36,476 nucleotides of DNA, taken from the IMG/VR virus record IMGVR_UViG_3300031857_020965, positions 1-36,476 of that record, one strand, 5' to 3'. The notes below the pieces were generated by a model, which saw nothing but the letters and a program-made list of their open reading frames with translations, made no database searches and had not been told where the DNA came from. Below are positions 24,283-31,950 of this stretch, piece after piece. This DNA comes from a virus. Made by a program: the position numbers and the translations under genes. Every line of letters begins with the position of its first letter. Positions within the stretch are counted from its first letter, which is position 1.

Positions 24283-25443
24283 TTAGGAACAAGAGTATAG
24301 AGGTATCTCAATAGTTGTAATATCTGTTACATCATCAAATATAGATCCAGCAATATGAATTTGAACAAATTTAAGACCATCATTATCTAAAACTGCGGAA
24401 CATATTAATGGAATAACATTACCATTCGTAACTTCAGTATCGTCCAAGCCTCTATTTCCAGAAATATTATTAACCAAACAGTCAGTTATTGGTATAATAA
24501 TATTGTTAGTAGCAAGAGGAGTATAATTTATAGATACTTTTTTAAACGCTAAAGCGTTAGATTGTGAAAAAGTTACATTTGTTAGAACATCTCCTACCGC
24601 ATATTCATTAGGTACATAAGTTGGAATGGGATCCTGAGATCCACATAGTTGAACAGGAATATTAAATGGTATTTTTTCAGATATCACTGTAAAAGGTAAT
24701 CTTCCTATGGTAAAGTTTAATGCGGAGCTTAAACTACCAGTTGGAGACATATAGACATCTAAAATTACCTGTAAGCCAATACAAACATCTTCACATTCTT
24801 CCTTAGTATCATAAAGAACTACCGGATCTCTATGAGGAAATATAGAGTCTAAAACATTTTGTGGTATAGTATGAAATTTTCTGCATTTTTTAATCGATAA
24901 GAATGGATGATTAGAATCTTCTGGTCCTAAACATGTCCAACGAATACAACGAGCAGGAAAGAACACCCCGATACCGCCGGTCGGCTCACCATCGGGGTCG
25001 AGTAAATTTTCATTAACTTCATCAAGCTTATTTTGAGCTAATTGCATAATTTCATTAATATAGTTTTGATCAGCATTTTTGCAATTATCATCTTCTGAGC
25101 ATAGCCAAGGCATAGTTTCGACTACTTGAGGTGGTCGTGGCGAACCATCAGGATTATTTGCTGCGCTAAAAAAATATTTTAAAGTTAATGTTTCATTGTC
25201 TGTTTTCCAATATCGATCTTCATTATTCAGTTCTGGAATATTTTCTAAATCTACACAATCATAATATAATATTGGTTTGTTTTCGTCATCCTTTTTTATT
25301 TCCCATGTTCTATGGTTAGAGCAATCTGCTTCAAAATGATAAACACAAAACTTTTCACACTCTTTACAATTGTTATCAACTGAACATAATTTACGATTAC
25401 GATTGAGTTTATTATAATAAAGCTTTTGTCTTGACCTATTCAT
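24283..25443 (-). CDS. Cysteine-rich virion-type protein
   Basis: 386 residues, no recognised family. About 20 Cys cluster in the N-terminal half. Two LCSxDxNCK motifs (KLCSVDNNCKEC near 19-30 and WLCSEDDNCKNA near 113-124) and YDTKEECEDVC near 212 suggest repeated small metal- or disulfide-bound units. The C-terminal 150 residues look like a beta domain (LNFTIGRLPFTVIS, YAVGDVLTNVTFSQS). There is no signal peptide. A GC-rich hairpin lies inside the gene (24966-24997). The next upstream gene is also Cys-rich, so the two products may interact in the virion. Confidence 0.6.
   Translation of the reverse strand: MNRSRQKLYYNKLNRNRKLCSVDNNCKECEKFCVYHFEADCSNHRTWEIKKDDENKPILYYDCVDLENIPELNNEDRYWKTDNETLTLKYFFSAANNPDGSPRPPQVVETMPWLCSEDDNCKNADQNYINEIMQLAQNKLDEVNENLLDPDGEPTGGIGVFFPARCIRWTCLGPEDSNHPFLSIKKCRKFHTIPQNVLDSIFPHRDPVVLYDTKEECEDVCIGLQVILDVYMSPTGSLSSALNFTIGRLPFTVISEKIPFNIPVQLCGSQDPIPTYVPNEYAVGDVLTNVTFSQSNALAFKKVSINYTPLATNNIIIPITDCLVNNISGNRGLDDTEVTNGNVIPLICSAVLDNDGLKFVQIHIAGSIFDDVTDITTIEIPLYSCS
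24966..24997. repeat. GC-rich inverted repeat inside the Cys-rich gene
   Basis: CCCCGAT and ATCGGGG form a 7-bp outer stem, with an inner GCCG/CGGC palindrome around a 2-nt loop. The 32-bp patch is strikingly GC-rich in an AT-rich gene and codes DPDGEPTGGIGV. Confidence 0.6.
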
Positions 25444-25453
25444 AGTAGTTTTT

Positions 25454-27058
25454 CTATTGGTTTTTTATAATAATTAATTTTTTTGTTTTATCGTCTGGAT
25501 CTAATTCTAGATTAGGAGTATAATCTTTAGATGGAACATATACGCTCTTATTTACATTCTCTTCTAAACGTCCACTACTATTTAAATTATTAACATAGGT
25601 AGCAGGATGCTCACCAAATTTATCCCATTCTCTAACCCATCCAACATTATCTATAAAAAATATTTGATTACCTTCTTGGTCGGTGGGAGTTAATAGACTA
25701 GAATAAAAAACATTAGCATCAGAAGAATTTTCTTGTTTTATTGGATCAAGATTATATGGTCGAGACATATTTTTAGCATCAGAATCGGTAAAAGAGGGTA
25801 TATCATTGAGGTTAATATCTCGTGTTGGTTTATCAAAAACTATGCTTATAGTGCTTTGTTCCATACGATTATTAAGAACCGCAGATTGCGCTATACTTAT
25901 AGAAGATATATAGCATTCGTTGATTATGTCACAATCTGTAAATTGATAACAATAGCCAGTATATTTACATACTTTCTTATTATTATCACATTTTGGCATA
26001 ACAGTAAAACTGCCTTGAATTTGATTTATTGTGTCTTGTAAAAGATTAGCTATTTTAATTTTATTTTGAATAATTATATTATCATTATGTGGCACTTGAT
26101 TATTTTGAAATAGTTTAAAAAAATTATTCCACGTAAGAGAATTGAGATTTAAAACTTTCTCTAAATTATTTCTCATATATGCTACAGCTTCTTTTTTTGA
26201 CCATTGTGTATTATAATCAGCTGGCATTTTAAGAGCTGGTATTATTGATGATTTGACATCGACTACTCTTTGCATACCTGGAGAATCTTTTGGTCCATCT
26301 GTTAGTGTAGAACTAAATACTTTATGATATTTAAGTTTAGCAAGAAGTTTTCCGTCTGGAATATTAATTTTATCAAAATATAATATAGCTGATGTTACTT
26401 CTTTAAAAGAGACTTTTATTACTATTTCTCTTTCTCTACTAGGATCAACTAGATTATTAAAACTACATAATAATTTAGCAGGCATACCCCTATTATCATC
26501 GTCTGGACAACTAAATGATTGTGTGCAAGGTCTCATGTCTAGATCTAATGCTGATGGCGCTAAATATAAACTTAACCTCATCCAATCTGTAAAATTTAAT
26601 TCTACTCTATCTTTATTACCAGTATCAATACTAAATAAAAGATTGAATTTTTCTTTTCCTTTATCATATAAACGGAGTGTTTTACTACTTGGTAGTTTAA
26701 ATGTTTTTGATTTATTATTAATATATGTCGTTATCCTAGATACGTTTTGTTCTTCAAAACATTGCTTAAATATATTTTCAAAATTACTATTTTTTATCGA
26801 ATGTAGTTGTGTTTCGTAGTTGTTGAGATATATGCTTGGAGATTGGGCTGGTTTTTTTCTCCAATATCCACCACAGTCACCATCGTTTGCTTCTCGTTGT
26901 TCTTCTTTTGGAATTCCTTTATCATTAACAGATGCAGCATCAAACGCATACTCATCATATCTAGGTTCACCATCAGAAAACAAGCCATTATGGAGAATTA
27001 TTAAATCAAAATCTTCTTTCATTTCTTCAATTTCTGCATCTGTAAAATTTTTTGACAT
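25454..27058 (-). CDS. Large hypothetical structural protein
   Basis: 534 residues, family not recognised. The N-terminal 75 residues are acidic, with a DGDCGGYWRKKPAQSPS segment. The middle (150-290) contains beta strands and a CTQSFSCPDD pair. The Cys cluster CDNNKKVCKYTGYCYQ with further Cys near 385-405 suggests a metal-bound loop. Hydrophobic beta segments near 410-430 (ISSISIAQSAVLNNRMEQST) look like a virion domain. The ATG overlaps the upstream stop (TAATG). Position between the head protease group and tail-fibre genes suggests a baseplate, tail or head-completion protein. Confidence 0.6.
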   Translation of the reverse strand: MSKNFTDAEIEEMKEDFDLIILHNGLFSDGEPRYDEYAFDAASVNDKGIPKEEQREANDGDCGGYWRKKPAQSPSIYLNNYETQLHSIKNSNFENIFKQCFEEQNVSRITTYINNKSKTFKLPSSKTLRLYDKGKEKFNLLFSIDTGNKDRVELNFTDWMRLSLYLAPSALDLDMRPCTQSFSCPDDDNRGMPAKLLCSFNNLVDPSREREIVIKVSFKEVTSAILYFDKINIPDGKLLAKLKYHKVFSSTLTDGPKDSPGMQRVVDVKSSIIPALKMPADYNTQWSKKEAVAYMRNNLEKVLNLNSLTWNNFFKLFQNNQVPHNDNIIIQNKIKIANLLQDTINQIQGSFTVMPKCDNNKKVCKYTGYCYQFTDCDIINECYISSISIAQSAVLNNRMEQSTISIVFDKPTRDINLNDIPSFTDSDAKNMSRPYNLDPIKQENSSDANVFYSSLLTPTDQEGNQIFFIDNVGWVREWDKFGEHPATYVNNLNSSGRLEENVNKSVYVPSKDYTPNLELDPDDKTKKLIIIKNQ

Positions 27059-27306
27059 TAATAATATATCCTGATTGGGTAATTGGGTGAAAATGTAATT
27101 ATATTATTGTGTGATAATTCAGGAGATATTGATAGTGATCTATATAATATATTATTTCTACCAATAATAGATCTAGAATAATGAATAAAGCCATTGAAAT
27201 TATTATTGTTGGTAATATTATTATTGGTACTATAATTTATAAATTGACCAAAATAAGTTATTAACTTATTATTATTTATAGTAGAATTAATAATAAAATT
27301 AGACAT
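27058..27306 (-). CDS. Small Asn-rich hypothetical protein
   Basis: 82 residues with many Asn and Ile residues and no family. Composition tracks the extreme AT content here. Beta-like alternation in IINSTINNNKLITYFGQF suggests a small beta-structured virion protein. It overlaps the DeoC-like gene upstream by 8 nt and the large gene downstream by one base, which supports it being real. Confidence 0.5.
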   Translation of the reverse strand: MSNFIINSTINNNKLITYFGQFINYSTNNNITNNNNFNGFIHYSRSIIGRNNILYRSLSISPELSHNNIITFSPNYPIRIYY

Positions 27307-27943
27307 AATTAAGCTTTATGCTTTCTATTTGATTTGTACTAAATCCAAATGGTGACATTTTTTGAATATGTTGAATTTGATCATTTTTCCACACATTACC
27401 ATTCACAATAGTATTAATACCTGTTTTATTATTTAAATAAGCACAAGCAATTATATTGTCATCAATATTATCTAAAAATAATCCAGTTGATGGATAAACA
27501 ATATTTACACCACACTCTAATAATATTTCACAAGCTTTAATCAATAATTGGTGATCAAATTTGCGATATTCTAATATATATCTAAGTTGAATATTATGAT
27601 TATTACATAATGCTATATTTTTTTTAATATCATCTCTAAATTTAGCGTATTTTCTATTTACTACGTTAAAGTATGGCATAGTAACACTGACAAAATTTAT
27701 GCCAATATTTATTGTATCTACGATTAGATCCTGTCTACGCTCTATATCAGAAGAAGCTAATGGATAATCTACAAAACAACCTAGTTGAATTTGAGATGAT
27801 AATGAACAATTTTTTTTTATATATTTAATATGATGAATTGTTCCAAGAATACTAGATATTGGATACTGAATAACTGTTTCTATATTATTTTTAATATCGA
27901 TTTCTTTATCGTCAATATTATTAAGATAATATTCTATAAACAT
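27299..27943 (-). CDS. DeoC-like TIM-barrel protein, catalytic residues apparently lost
   Basis: 214 residues that follow the deoxyribose-phosphate aldolase pattern: LGCFVDYPLASSDIERR (compare VIGFPLG), a central FVSVTMPYFNVVNRKY, LRYILEYRKFDHQLL (compare VIIET) and NIVYPSTGLFLDNI (compare VKTSTGF). The Schiff-base Lys position is Tyr150. The Asp102 equivalent is Ser86 and the second Lys region reads IVNGN. The barrel seems kept and the chemistry lost. It lies next to the head protease and among late genes, so a structural or assembly role is more likely than nucleotide salvage. The family call rests on my own alignment by eye. Confidence 0.6.
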   Translation of the reverse strand: MFIEYYLNNIDDKEIDIKNNIETVIQYPISSILGTIHHIKYIKKNCSLSSQIQLGCFVDYPLASSDIERRQDLIVDTINIGINFVSVTMPYFNVVNRKYAKFRDDIKKNIALCNNHNIQLRYILEYRKFDHQLLIKACEILLECGVNIVYPSTGLFLDNIDDNIIACAYLNNKTGINTIVNGNVWKNDQIQHIQKMSPFGFSTNQIESIKLNYV

Positions 27944-28608
27944 TTAGTAAGTTTTTTCTTAATATGATCAATAGATTGATATGGACTTTCTCCAAAAATA
28001 CCATCAGCAAAACCATAATACACCGATTCTTCCGAATTTAATATCCAATCAGATTTATTAGATAATTGAGAAGTTATATGTTTTTTTACCATAGATCTCT
28101 TCCAGCTTTTTTCTTTAGCCATTGGGGATGTGATACTTTTTTCCGTAAAAATATCAATCATTTTAGAAGCTTCTTTTTCGGTCCATTTTAAATTACTCAA
28201 TGCCGCTTTGTGTTCGCCATCCAAAGTTAATGAGCCGTAATGTATTAACATATAAGCATTGGGCATTAAAATTCTAATATCAGCAGCTTGAAAAATAACA
28301 CCGCTAGCAGACTCGGCTTTAGCATAAGCTAAACAACCAATTGGAGATTCTGATTGTTGAATAGCGTCATAAATACCCAAACAATCAGACCAGTCTCCTC
28401 CAGGCATGTGCATATGAATAACTATTGGATCATATGATAATGTATTTAAATATCTTAAATTTTTTTCGAAAGCCACAGCACATCGATAATCAACACCATT
28501 TTCGTCTTCACTGTCCATTAGGTAAGAATGCAAATAAATTTCTCTATTTTCTGGATCAATACCATAATGGTGCAAATTTGTAAGTTTTTGTTCAAAATTA
28601 GATGTCAT
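27934..28608 (-). CDS. ClpP-like serine peptidase, probable prohead protease
   Basis: 224 residues with ClpP/SppA-type fold features. IVIHMHMPGGDWSDCLGIYD is the early beta strand and oxyanion Gly-Gly. AKAESASGVIFQAAD carries the nucleophile, best aligned as Ser100, and LMPNAYMLIHYGS holds His123. In phages such proteins usually mature the head by cleaving scaffold and capsid. The C-terminal part is helical and basic. It lies within the late unit a few genes after the scaffold-like gene. The alternative, a regulatory ClpP homologue, is less likely given the context. Confidence 0.78.
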   Translation of the reverse strand: MTSNFEQKLTNLHHYGIDPENREIYLHSYLMDSEDENGVDYRCAVAFEKNLRYLNTLSYDPIVIHMHMPGGDWSDCLGIYDAIQQSESPIGCLAYAKAESASGVIFQAADIRILMPNAYMLIHYGSLTLDGEHKAALSNLKWTEKEASKMIDIFTEKSITSPMAKEKSWKRSMVKKHITSQLSNKSDWILNSEESVYYGFADGIFGESPYQSIDHIKKKLTKCL

Positions 28609-29009
28609 AAAAGTATTTCTTTGATTTTATGATTTATAGTATCCATAACTTTACGATCTTCAAATGCTTTACCAAAAGAAATTCTAAATCTATATCTTGT
28701 AAAAATATCTAATGTTTCTACACCACTAATAGATTGTAATAATTCTGCAACAGTTTTAGTAATATCAAAATTAGTATGCCCAATCCAAAAATTAAAAATT
28801 TTAGTGCAATCTGTGTGTTCATTGAATGGGATGATACCCATAGTTGTTGCTAAAACATTATTTTTTTTGTATGTAGGTTGTTCTATATATTCTTCATTAT
28901 CCTCGATAATAGTGCTTTGATCATATCCTGGCCATTCAACAGCATCTGGATCACTACCATATGGATCTACCCATTTTTCCCAAATGATAACTGGTTCAAG
29001 ATTTAACAT
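28605..29009 (-). CDS. Hypothetical late protein
   Basis: 134 residues, no family recognised. The N-terminal part is acidic and Trp/Tyr-rich (IIWEKWVDPYGSDPDAVEWP), followed by a TTMGIIPFNEHTDCTKIFNFW segment and a helical C-terminus. It overlaps the protease by 4 nt and the upstream gene by 14 nt. It might be a minor head or neck protein; no direct evidence. Confidence 0.58.
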   Translation of the reverse strand: MLNLEPVIIWEKWVDPYGSDPDAVEWPGYDQSTIIEDNEEYIEQPTYKKNNVLATTMGIIPFNEHTDCTKIFNFWIGHTNFDITKTVAELLQSISGVETLDIFTRYRFRISFGKAFEDRKVMDTINHKIKEILL

Positions 29010-29319
29010 TTTTTTGAAAAGTTTCTAGTGGTTTAATAATAGCTGTATTATTGTTTAATGTATAATAATGATTTAGTTTATTTAAAATAAGATTAATAAA
29101 ATGTTCATCGATATTATTCTTATCTTGTAAAGATTTAATAATAGCGTTAAACAATAAACCATTATTTATGGCATATAACATAATAGCAATTTGATTAGCA
29201 CTATCATCAGAATAGTCATTATGATTAATAATAGTTTCAATACTGTCGTTGTCTATATGAAAAATTAGTTTAAAAATATTTTTAGATTTAGATTTTTTGC
29301 GGGAAAATAAATTAAACAT
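28996..29319 (-). CDS. Hypothetical small protein
   Basis: 107 residues from ATG 29319. An in-frame ATG at 29331 overlaps the upstream gene more and lacks a ribosome site; GGA lies 7 nt before 29319. The product is helical, with a basic start (MFNLFSRKKSKSKNIFKLIF) and an Asn-rich body. It has the size and style of small acidic-basic phage proteins encoded near head genes. Function unknown. Confidence 0.52.
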   Translation of the reverse strand: MFNLFSRKKSKSKNIFKLIFHIDNDSIETIINHNDYSDDSANQIAIMLYAINNGLLFNAIIKSLQDKNNIDEHFINLILNKLNHYYTLNNNTAIIKPLETFQKNVKS

Positions 29320-29320
29320 A

Positions 29321-29710
29321 TTATAATCCATATTTTATAGTGTCACCAATAATTGATAATTCATTTGGAATATTGGTATCTATAAAATTAAAAGTTTTCC
29401 AAAAGTATCCATCATGAGTATCTAATGGGGGTAATGTTAAACCATATAGTATATTTATATTATTATTATCAAATAAATTATTTAATATATCATTATTAAT
29501 AGCTAATAATTGTACTCGATCTTCATAATTATCTATATATTTATCATTAATAAATATAGTTTTAATAAATGTAATGATATTTTTTTGTAAATTTTTATAA
29601 TTATTTGGTGTAAATTTTGGAAAAATAATCTTATTTTGATCTATAGATAAAATATATTTTTCATTATTTTTTAAATTGGCACTAACTATACTTAGAATAA
29701 TATTAATCAT
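29321..29710 (-). CDS. Hypothetical protein
   Basis: 129 residues, AT-driven Asn and Ile richness, no family recognised. Mixed alpha/beta with a YGLTLPPLDTHDGYFWKTF segment near 90-108 that may be a conserved loop. It starts one base after the sigma-factor stop and its stop lies one base before the next gene's ATG, so co-transcription is clear. Confidence 0.52.
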   Translation of the reverse strand: MINIILSIVSANLKNNEKYILSIDQNKIIFPKFTPNNYKNLQKNIITFIKTIFINDKYIDNYEDRVQLLAINNDILNNLFDNNNINILYGLTLPPLDTHDGYFWKTFNFIDTNIPNELSIIGDTIKYGL

Positions 29711-29711
29711 A

Positions 29712-30359
29712 TTAATTACTCATATTACGAATTTTATCAATGGCTTTTTTAATCCCTTGTCTAACTGCTTCTCTAGTAATAGAAAATTTTTGACCAATTT
29801 CAGCAAATGTTTTATTTTCAAAATAATACATTCTAATATATTCACATTGTTTTTCAGATAAAATATTATTTTTTGGCGATAATATTGTTTCAAAATATTC
29901 TTTGAGATTTTTATCACTTTCTGCTTTTAATATAATATCAACTGGATTTTGCTTTTCAACACATAAAATATCTAATAATGAACATTCTTCAGTATTGTCA
30001 AAACCACTATGAATGTCTATGCCTCTTTTGCTTTTTTTATTTTTTTTACGACTAACATAGCTTTTTATAGCCCATATCGCACATTGATTTCGATATGAAT
30101 ATTTAGTTTTCTGTTGACCAGTTTCTCCTTTGCGGTCTTTATCCCATCTCCAATCTGCCATCATAATACAGTTGGCTACACTGGAAATAGCATCTTCACT
30201 CTTCAGCATTTCTTTACCGATATTTCCTGGAAAATTTTTGCCAAATTTAGAGATAGCTTTTTGTGCTAGATTAATGTAAAAATCTAAAGATTCAAACTGT
30301 ATATTTTGATGATCCTGATAAGCAAGTTTTCTATTACCAACAGATACAATATCTATCAT
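29712..30359 (-). CDS. Phage sigma-70-family factor (late sigma-like)
   Basis: 215 residues. Residues about 60-110 (EDAISSVANCIMMADWRWD, then KYSYRNQCAIWAIKSYVSRKKNK) match sigma region 2, including the -10 recognition helix with aromatic and basic residues. Residues about 165-210 (LSEKQCEYIRMYYFENKTFA and the HTH FSITREAVRQGIKKAIDKI) match region 4. There is no region 1 or 3. The size and the split are like T4 gp55 and other phage late sigma factors. It probably directs host polymerase to phage late promoters, and the recurring GGTGTATA element in this window is a natural target. Confidence 0.8.
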   Translation of the reverse strand: MIDIVSVGNRKLAYQDHQNIQFESLDFYINLAQKAISKFGKNFPGNIGKEMLKSEDAISSVANCIMMADWRWDKDRKGETGQQKTKYSYRNQCAIWAIKSYVSRKKNKKSKRGIDIHSGFDNTEECSLLDILCVEKQNPVDIILKAESDKNLKEYFETILSPKNNILSEKQCEYIRMYYFENKTFAEIGQKFSITREAVRQGIKKAIDKIRNMSN

Positions 30360-30413
30360 ATATTTTCCTTATTAAGAAGTCCTAATTTAATTATTATTTG
30401 AAGTCTAAACTAA

Positions 30414-31376
30414 TTACTTAGTTAATTTTTTCCATTGTTCTGGATCTGGTCTATCCGGATCGCCTGGTTTTGCAGGTCGATATTTTTTGCCTTCTCGTTC
30501 TTTTTTCTTTCTAATATTATCCCATAGTCCAGGTTTATCACCAGACATGGTTTCCTCAACAGGGGCGGTAACTATAGTATCGTCCTTTGAGGGTTGAAAA
30601 GTATAGTGCGGAAGATTTTTTATCTTAACTTTTTTTTTACGTTCAGATGCTTCTGTATCAGTCTCTGTGCGACCGAACATAACAAAATTATGGATTGTTA
30701 ACATATAGTCTTCCGTCACAGCAATTTTACCCTGTAGCCAGCTTTCTGTCAAGGCTTCTTTTACCGCAGGATTGTCTAATGCTTGTAATATAATATTTGC
30801 ATGTGTCGCAATAGATTTAATAGAACCCACACTCATTTCATAAAAATCATTTTTGTATTCCATAAGTTCTTGTTCTACTGTTTCTTGTTCCATCTCTTCA
30901 ACCTGTGTAAAGTCTTGACCTTTAGATTTTTTAATTTCCATTAGTTTTTTCTTTAAAAGTTCTAATTCTATTTCTTTTTCAATTTTTTCCATTTCTATTT
31001 CTATTTGGTCATTTTCTTCTTCATCTTCCTTCATATCATTTTCATATTCATTATTCATTAATTCGCAAGCTTTAATATTTAATTTTTCTTTGGTAGCTTT
31101 TGGTAAAGCTGCGACAAATTCTGGGCCTTTCTTTTTAGCAAAGTTATAGAGTTTCTTTAAGAAAGCATCATAACTCATTTGACCCTTCATGCGACCAAAA
31201 TTGCTGATAGCATCTGGAATATCTTGTGGACTAACAATTGGAAATGAGCGAGTTTGTGGAAATAAGAAATCGCTGTCCTTTAAATCGCTTCTTTTTTTGC
31301 CTTTGTATGTTTTTTGTGCAGCTTCTGACAATGTCTCATTTACTGAACCTAAAATATCTTTGATTCGCTCACTCAT
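30414..31376 (-). CDS. Predicted head scaffold or core protein
   Basis: 320 residues. The N-terminal region (FLFPQTRSFPIVSPQDIPDA, then ISNFGRMKGQMSYDAF) is a short conserved-looking domain that I recall as DUF6582-like. A highly charged Glu/Lys coiled coil covers residues about 110-170. It is followed by a VGSIKSIATHANIILQALDN domain with WLQGKIAVTEDYMLTIHNFV, a pattern common in phage head-region proteins. The tail is basic and Pro-rich. Charged coiled coil plus neighbourhood of a protease suggest scaffold or prohead core. GGGG lies before the ATG (AAAGGGGCAAATAATG). Confidence 0.62.
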   Translation of the reverse strand: MSERIKDILGSVNETLSEAAQKTYKGKKRSDLKDSDFLFPQTRSFPIVSPQDIPDAISNFGRMKGQMSYDAFLKKLYNFAKKKGPEFVAALPKATKEKLNIKACELMNNEYENDMKEDEEENDQIEIEMEKIEKEIELELLKKKLMEIKKSKGQDFTQVEEMEQETVEQELMEYKNDFYEMSVGSIKSIATHANIILQALDNPAVKEALTESWLQGKIAVTEDYMLTIHNFVMFGRTETDTEASERKKKVKIKNLPHYTFQPSKDDTIVTAPVEETMSGDKPGLWDNIRKKKEREGKKYRPAKPGDPDRPDPEQWKKLTK

Positions 31377-31398
31377 TATTTGCCCCTTTATAAATTAA

Positions 31399-31908
31399 TT
31401 ACCATGCTTTGCAAGACCAATATCTTGCTTTCCACTTTGGACCAGGATTATCACAATTGTGTCTAGCTCTAAAACTTTTTCTACGTTCTGGAATATTCTT
31501 TTTGATAGTCATATTAGGATCGCCAAAATTAACTTTAACAACATTACCATTTTCGTTTTTAACATAAACACTAAATTTTTTAGGACCATCTGGTGTTCTA
31601 AATGGCTTATTAAGAGTGACTTTACGGCCCTGATATTCTGATCCTAAAATTTTGCCTTCTTCATCATATATCTCTGAGGCTTCTATCTCCCATACAAACT
31701 CATCCCATTCATCATCCCATGAACAATTTTGTGCAAAAAGTTCATCATGAACTTCTTCTATTAAATTACCTTTTGTGCGCGTTTGACCTAAACAAATAGC
31801 TACTCTTTGTTTAGTATCTGGATAATCCTTTTTCATTGTCTCATTACTCATACAGCGAGACACATACTTATTTTTATCTTCGTTTTGTTTTCTTTTTGGA
31901 ATGGGCAT
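31399..31908 (-). CDS. DUF5872-like head-region protein
   Basis: 169 residues. The N-terminus (MPIPKRKQNEDKNKYVSRCM, then KDYPDTKQRVAICLGQ) is a short module found at the start of many phage head proteins. The C-terminus FGDPNMTIKKNIPERRKSFR, then ARHNCDNPGPKWKARYWSCKAW, fits the DUF5872 pattern. The middle is acidic. AAGGAG precedes the ATG, with a GGTGTATA element 23 nt upstream, so it begins the head transcription unit. Domain names are from memory. A structural or capsid-assembly role is likely. Confidence 0.68.
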   Translation of the reverse strand: MPIPKRKQNEDKNKYVSRCMSNETMKKDYPDTKQRVAICLGQTRTKGNLIEEVHDELFAQNCSWDDEWDEFVWEIEASEIYDEEGKILGSEYQGRKVTLNKPFRTPDGPKKFSVYVKNENGNVVKVNFGDPNMTIKKNIPERRKSFRARHNCDNPGPKWKARYWSCKAW

Positions 31909-31931
31909 ATATTATCTCCTTGATAGTATAT

Positions 31932-31939
31932 TATACACC
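31932..31939 (-). promoter_or_regulatory. Putative late promoter element GGTGTATA
   Basis: Exact 8-mer copy, 23 nt before ATG 31908 in the 42-nt gap after the glycosyltransferase stop. In this copy the sequence continues AT, giving a TATAAT inside the element. Confidence 0.6.
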
Positions 31940-31950
31940 AAATAATTGGT

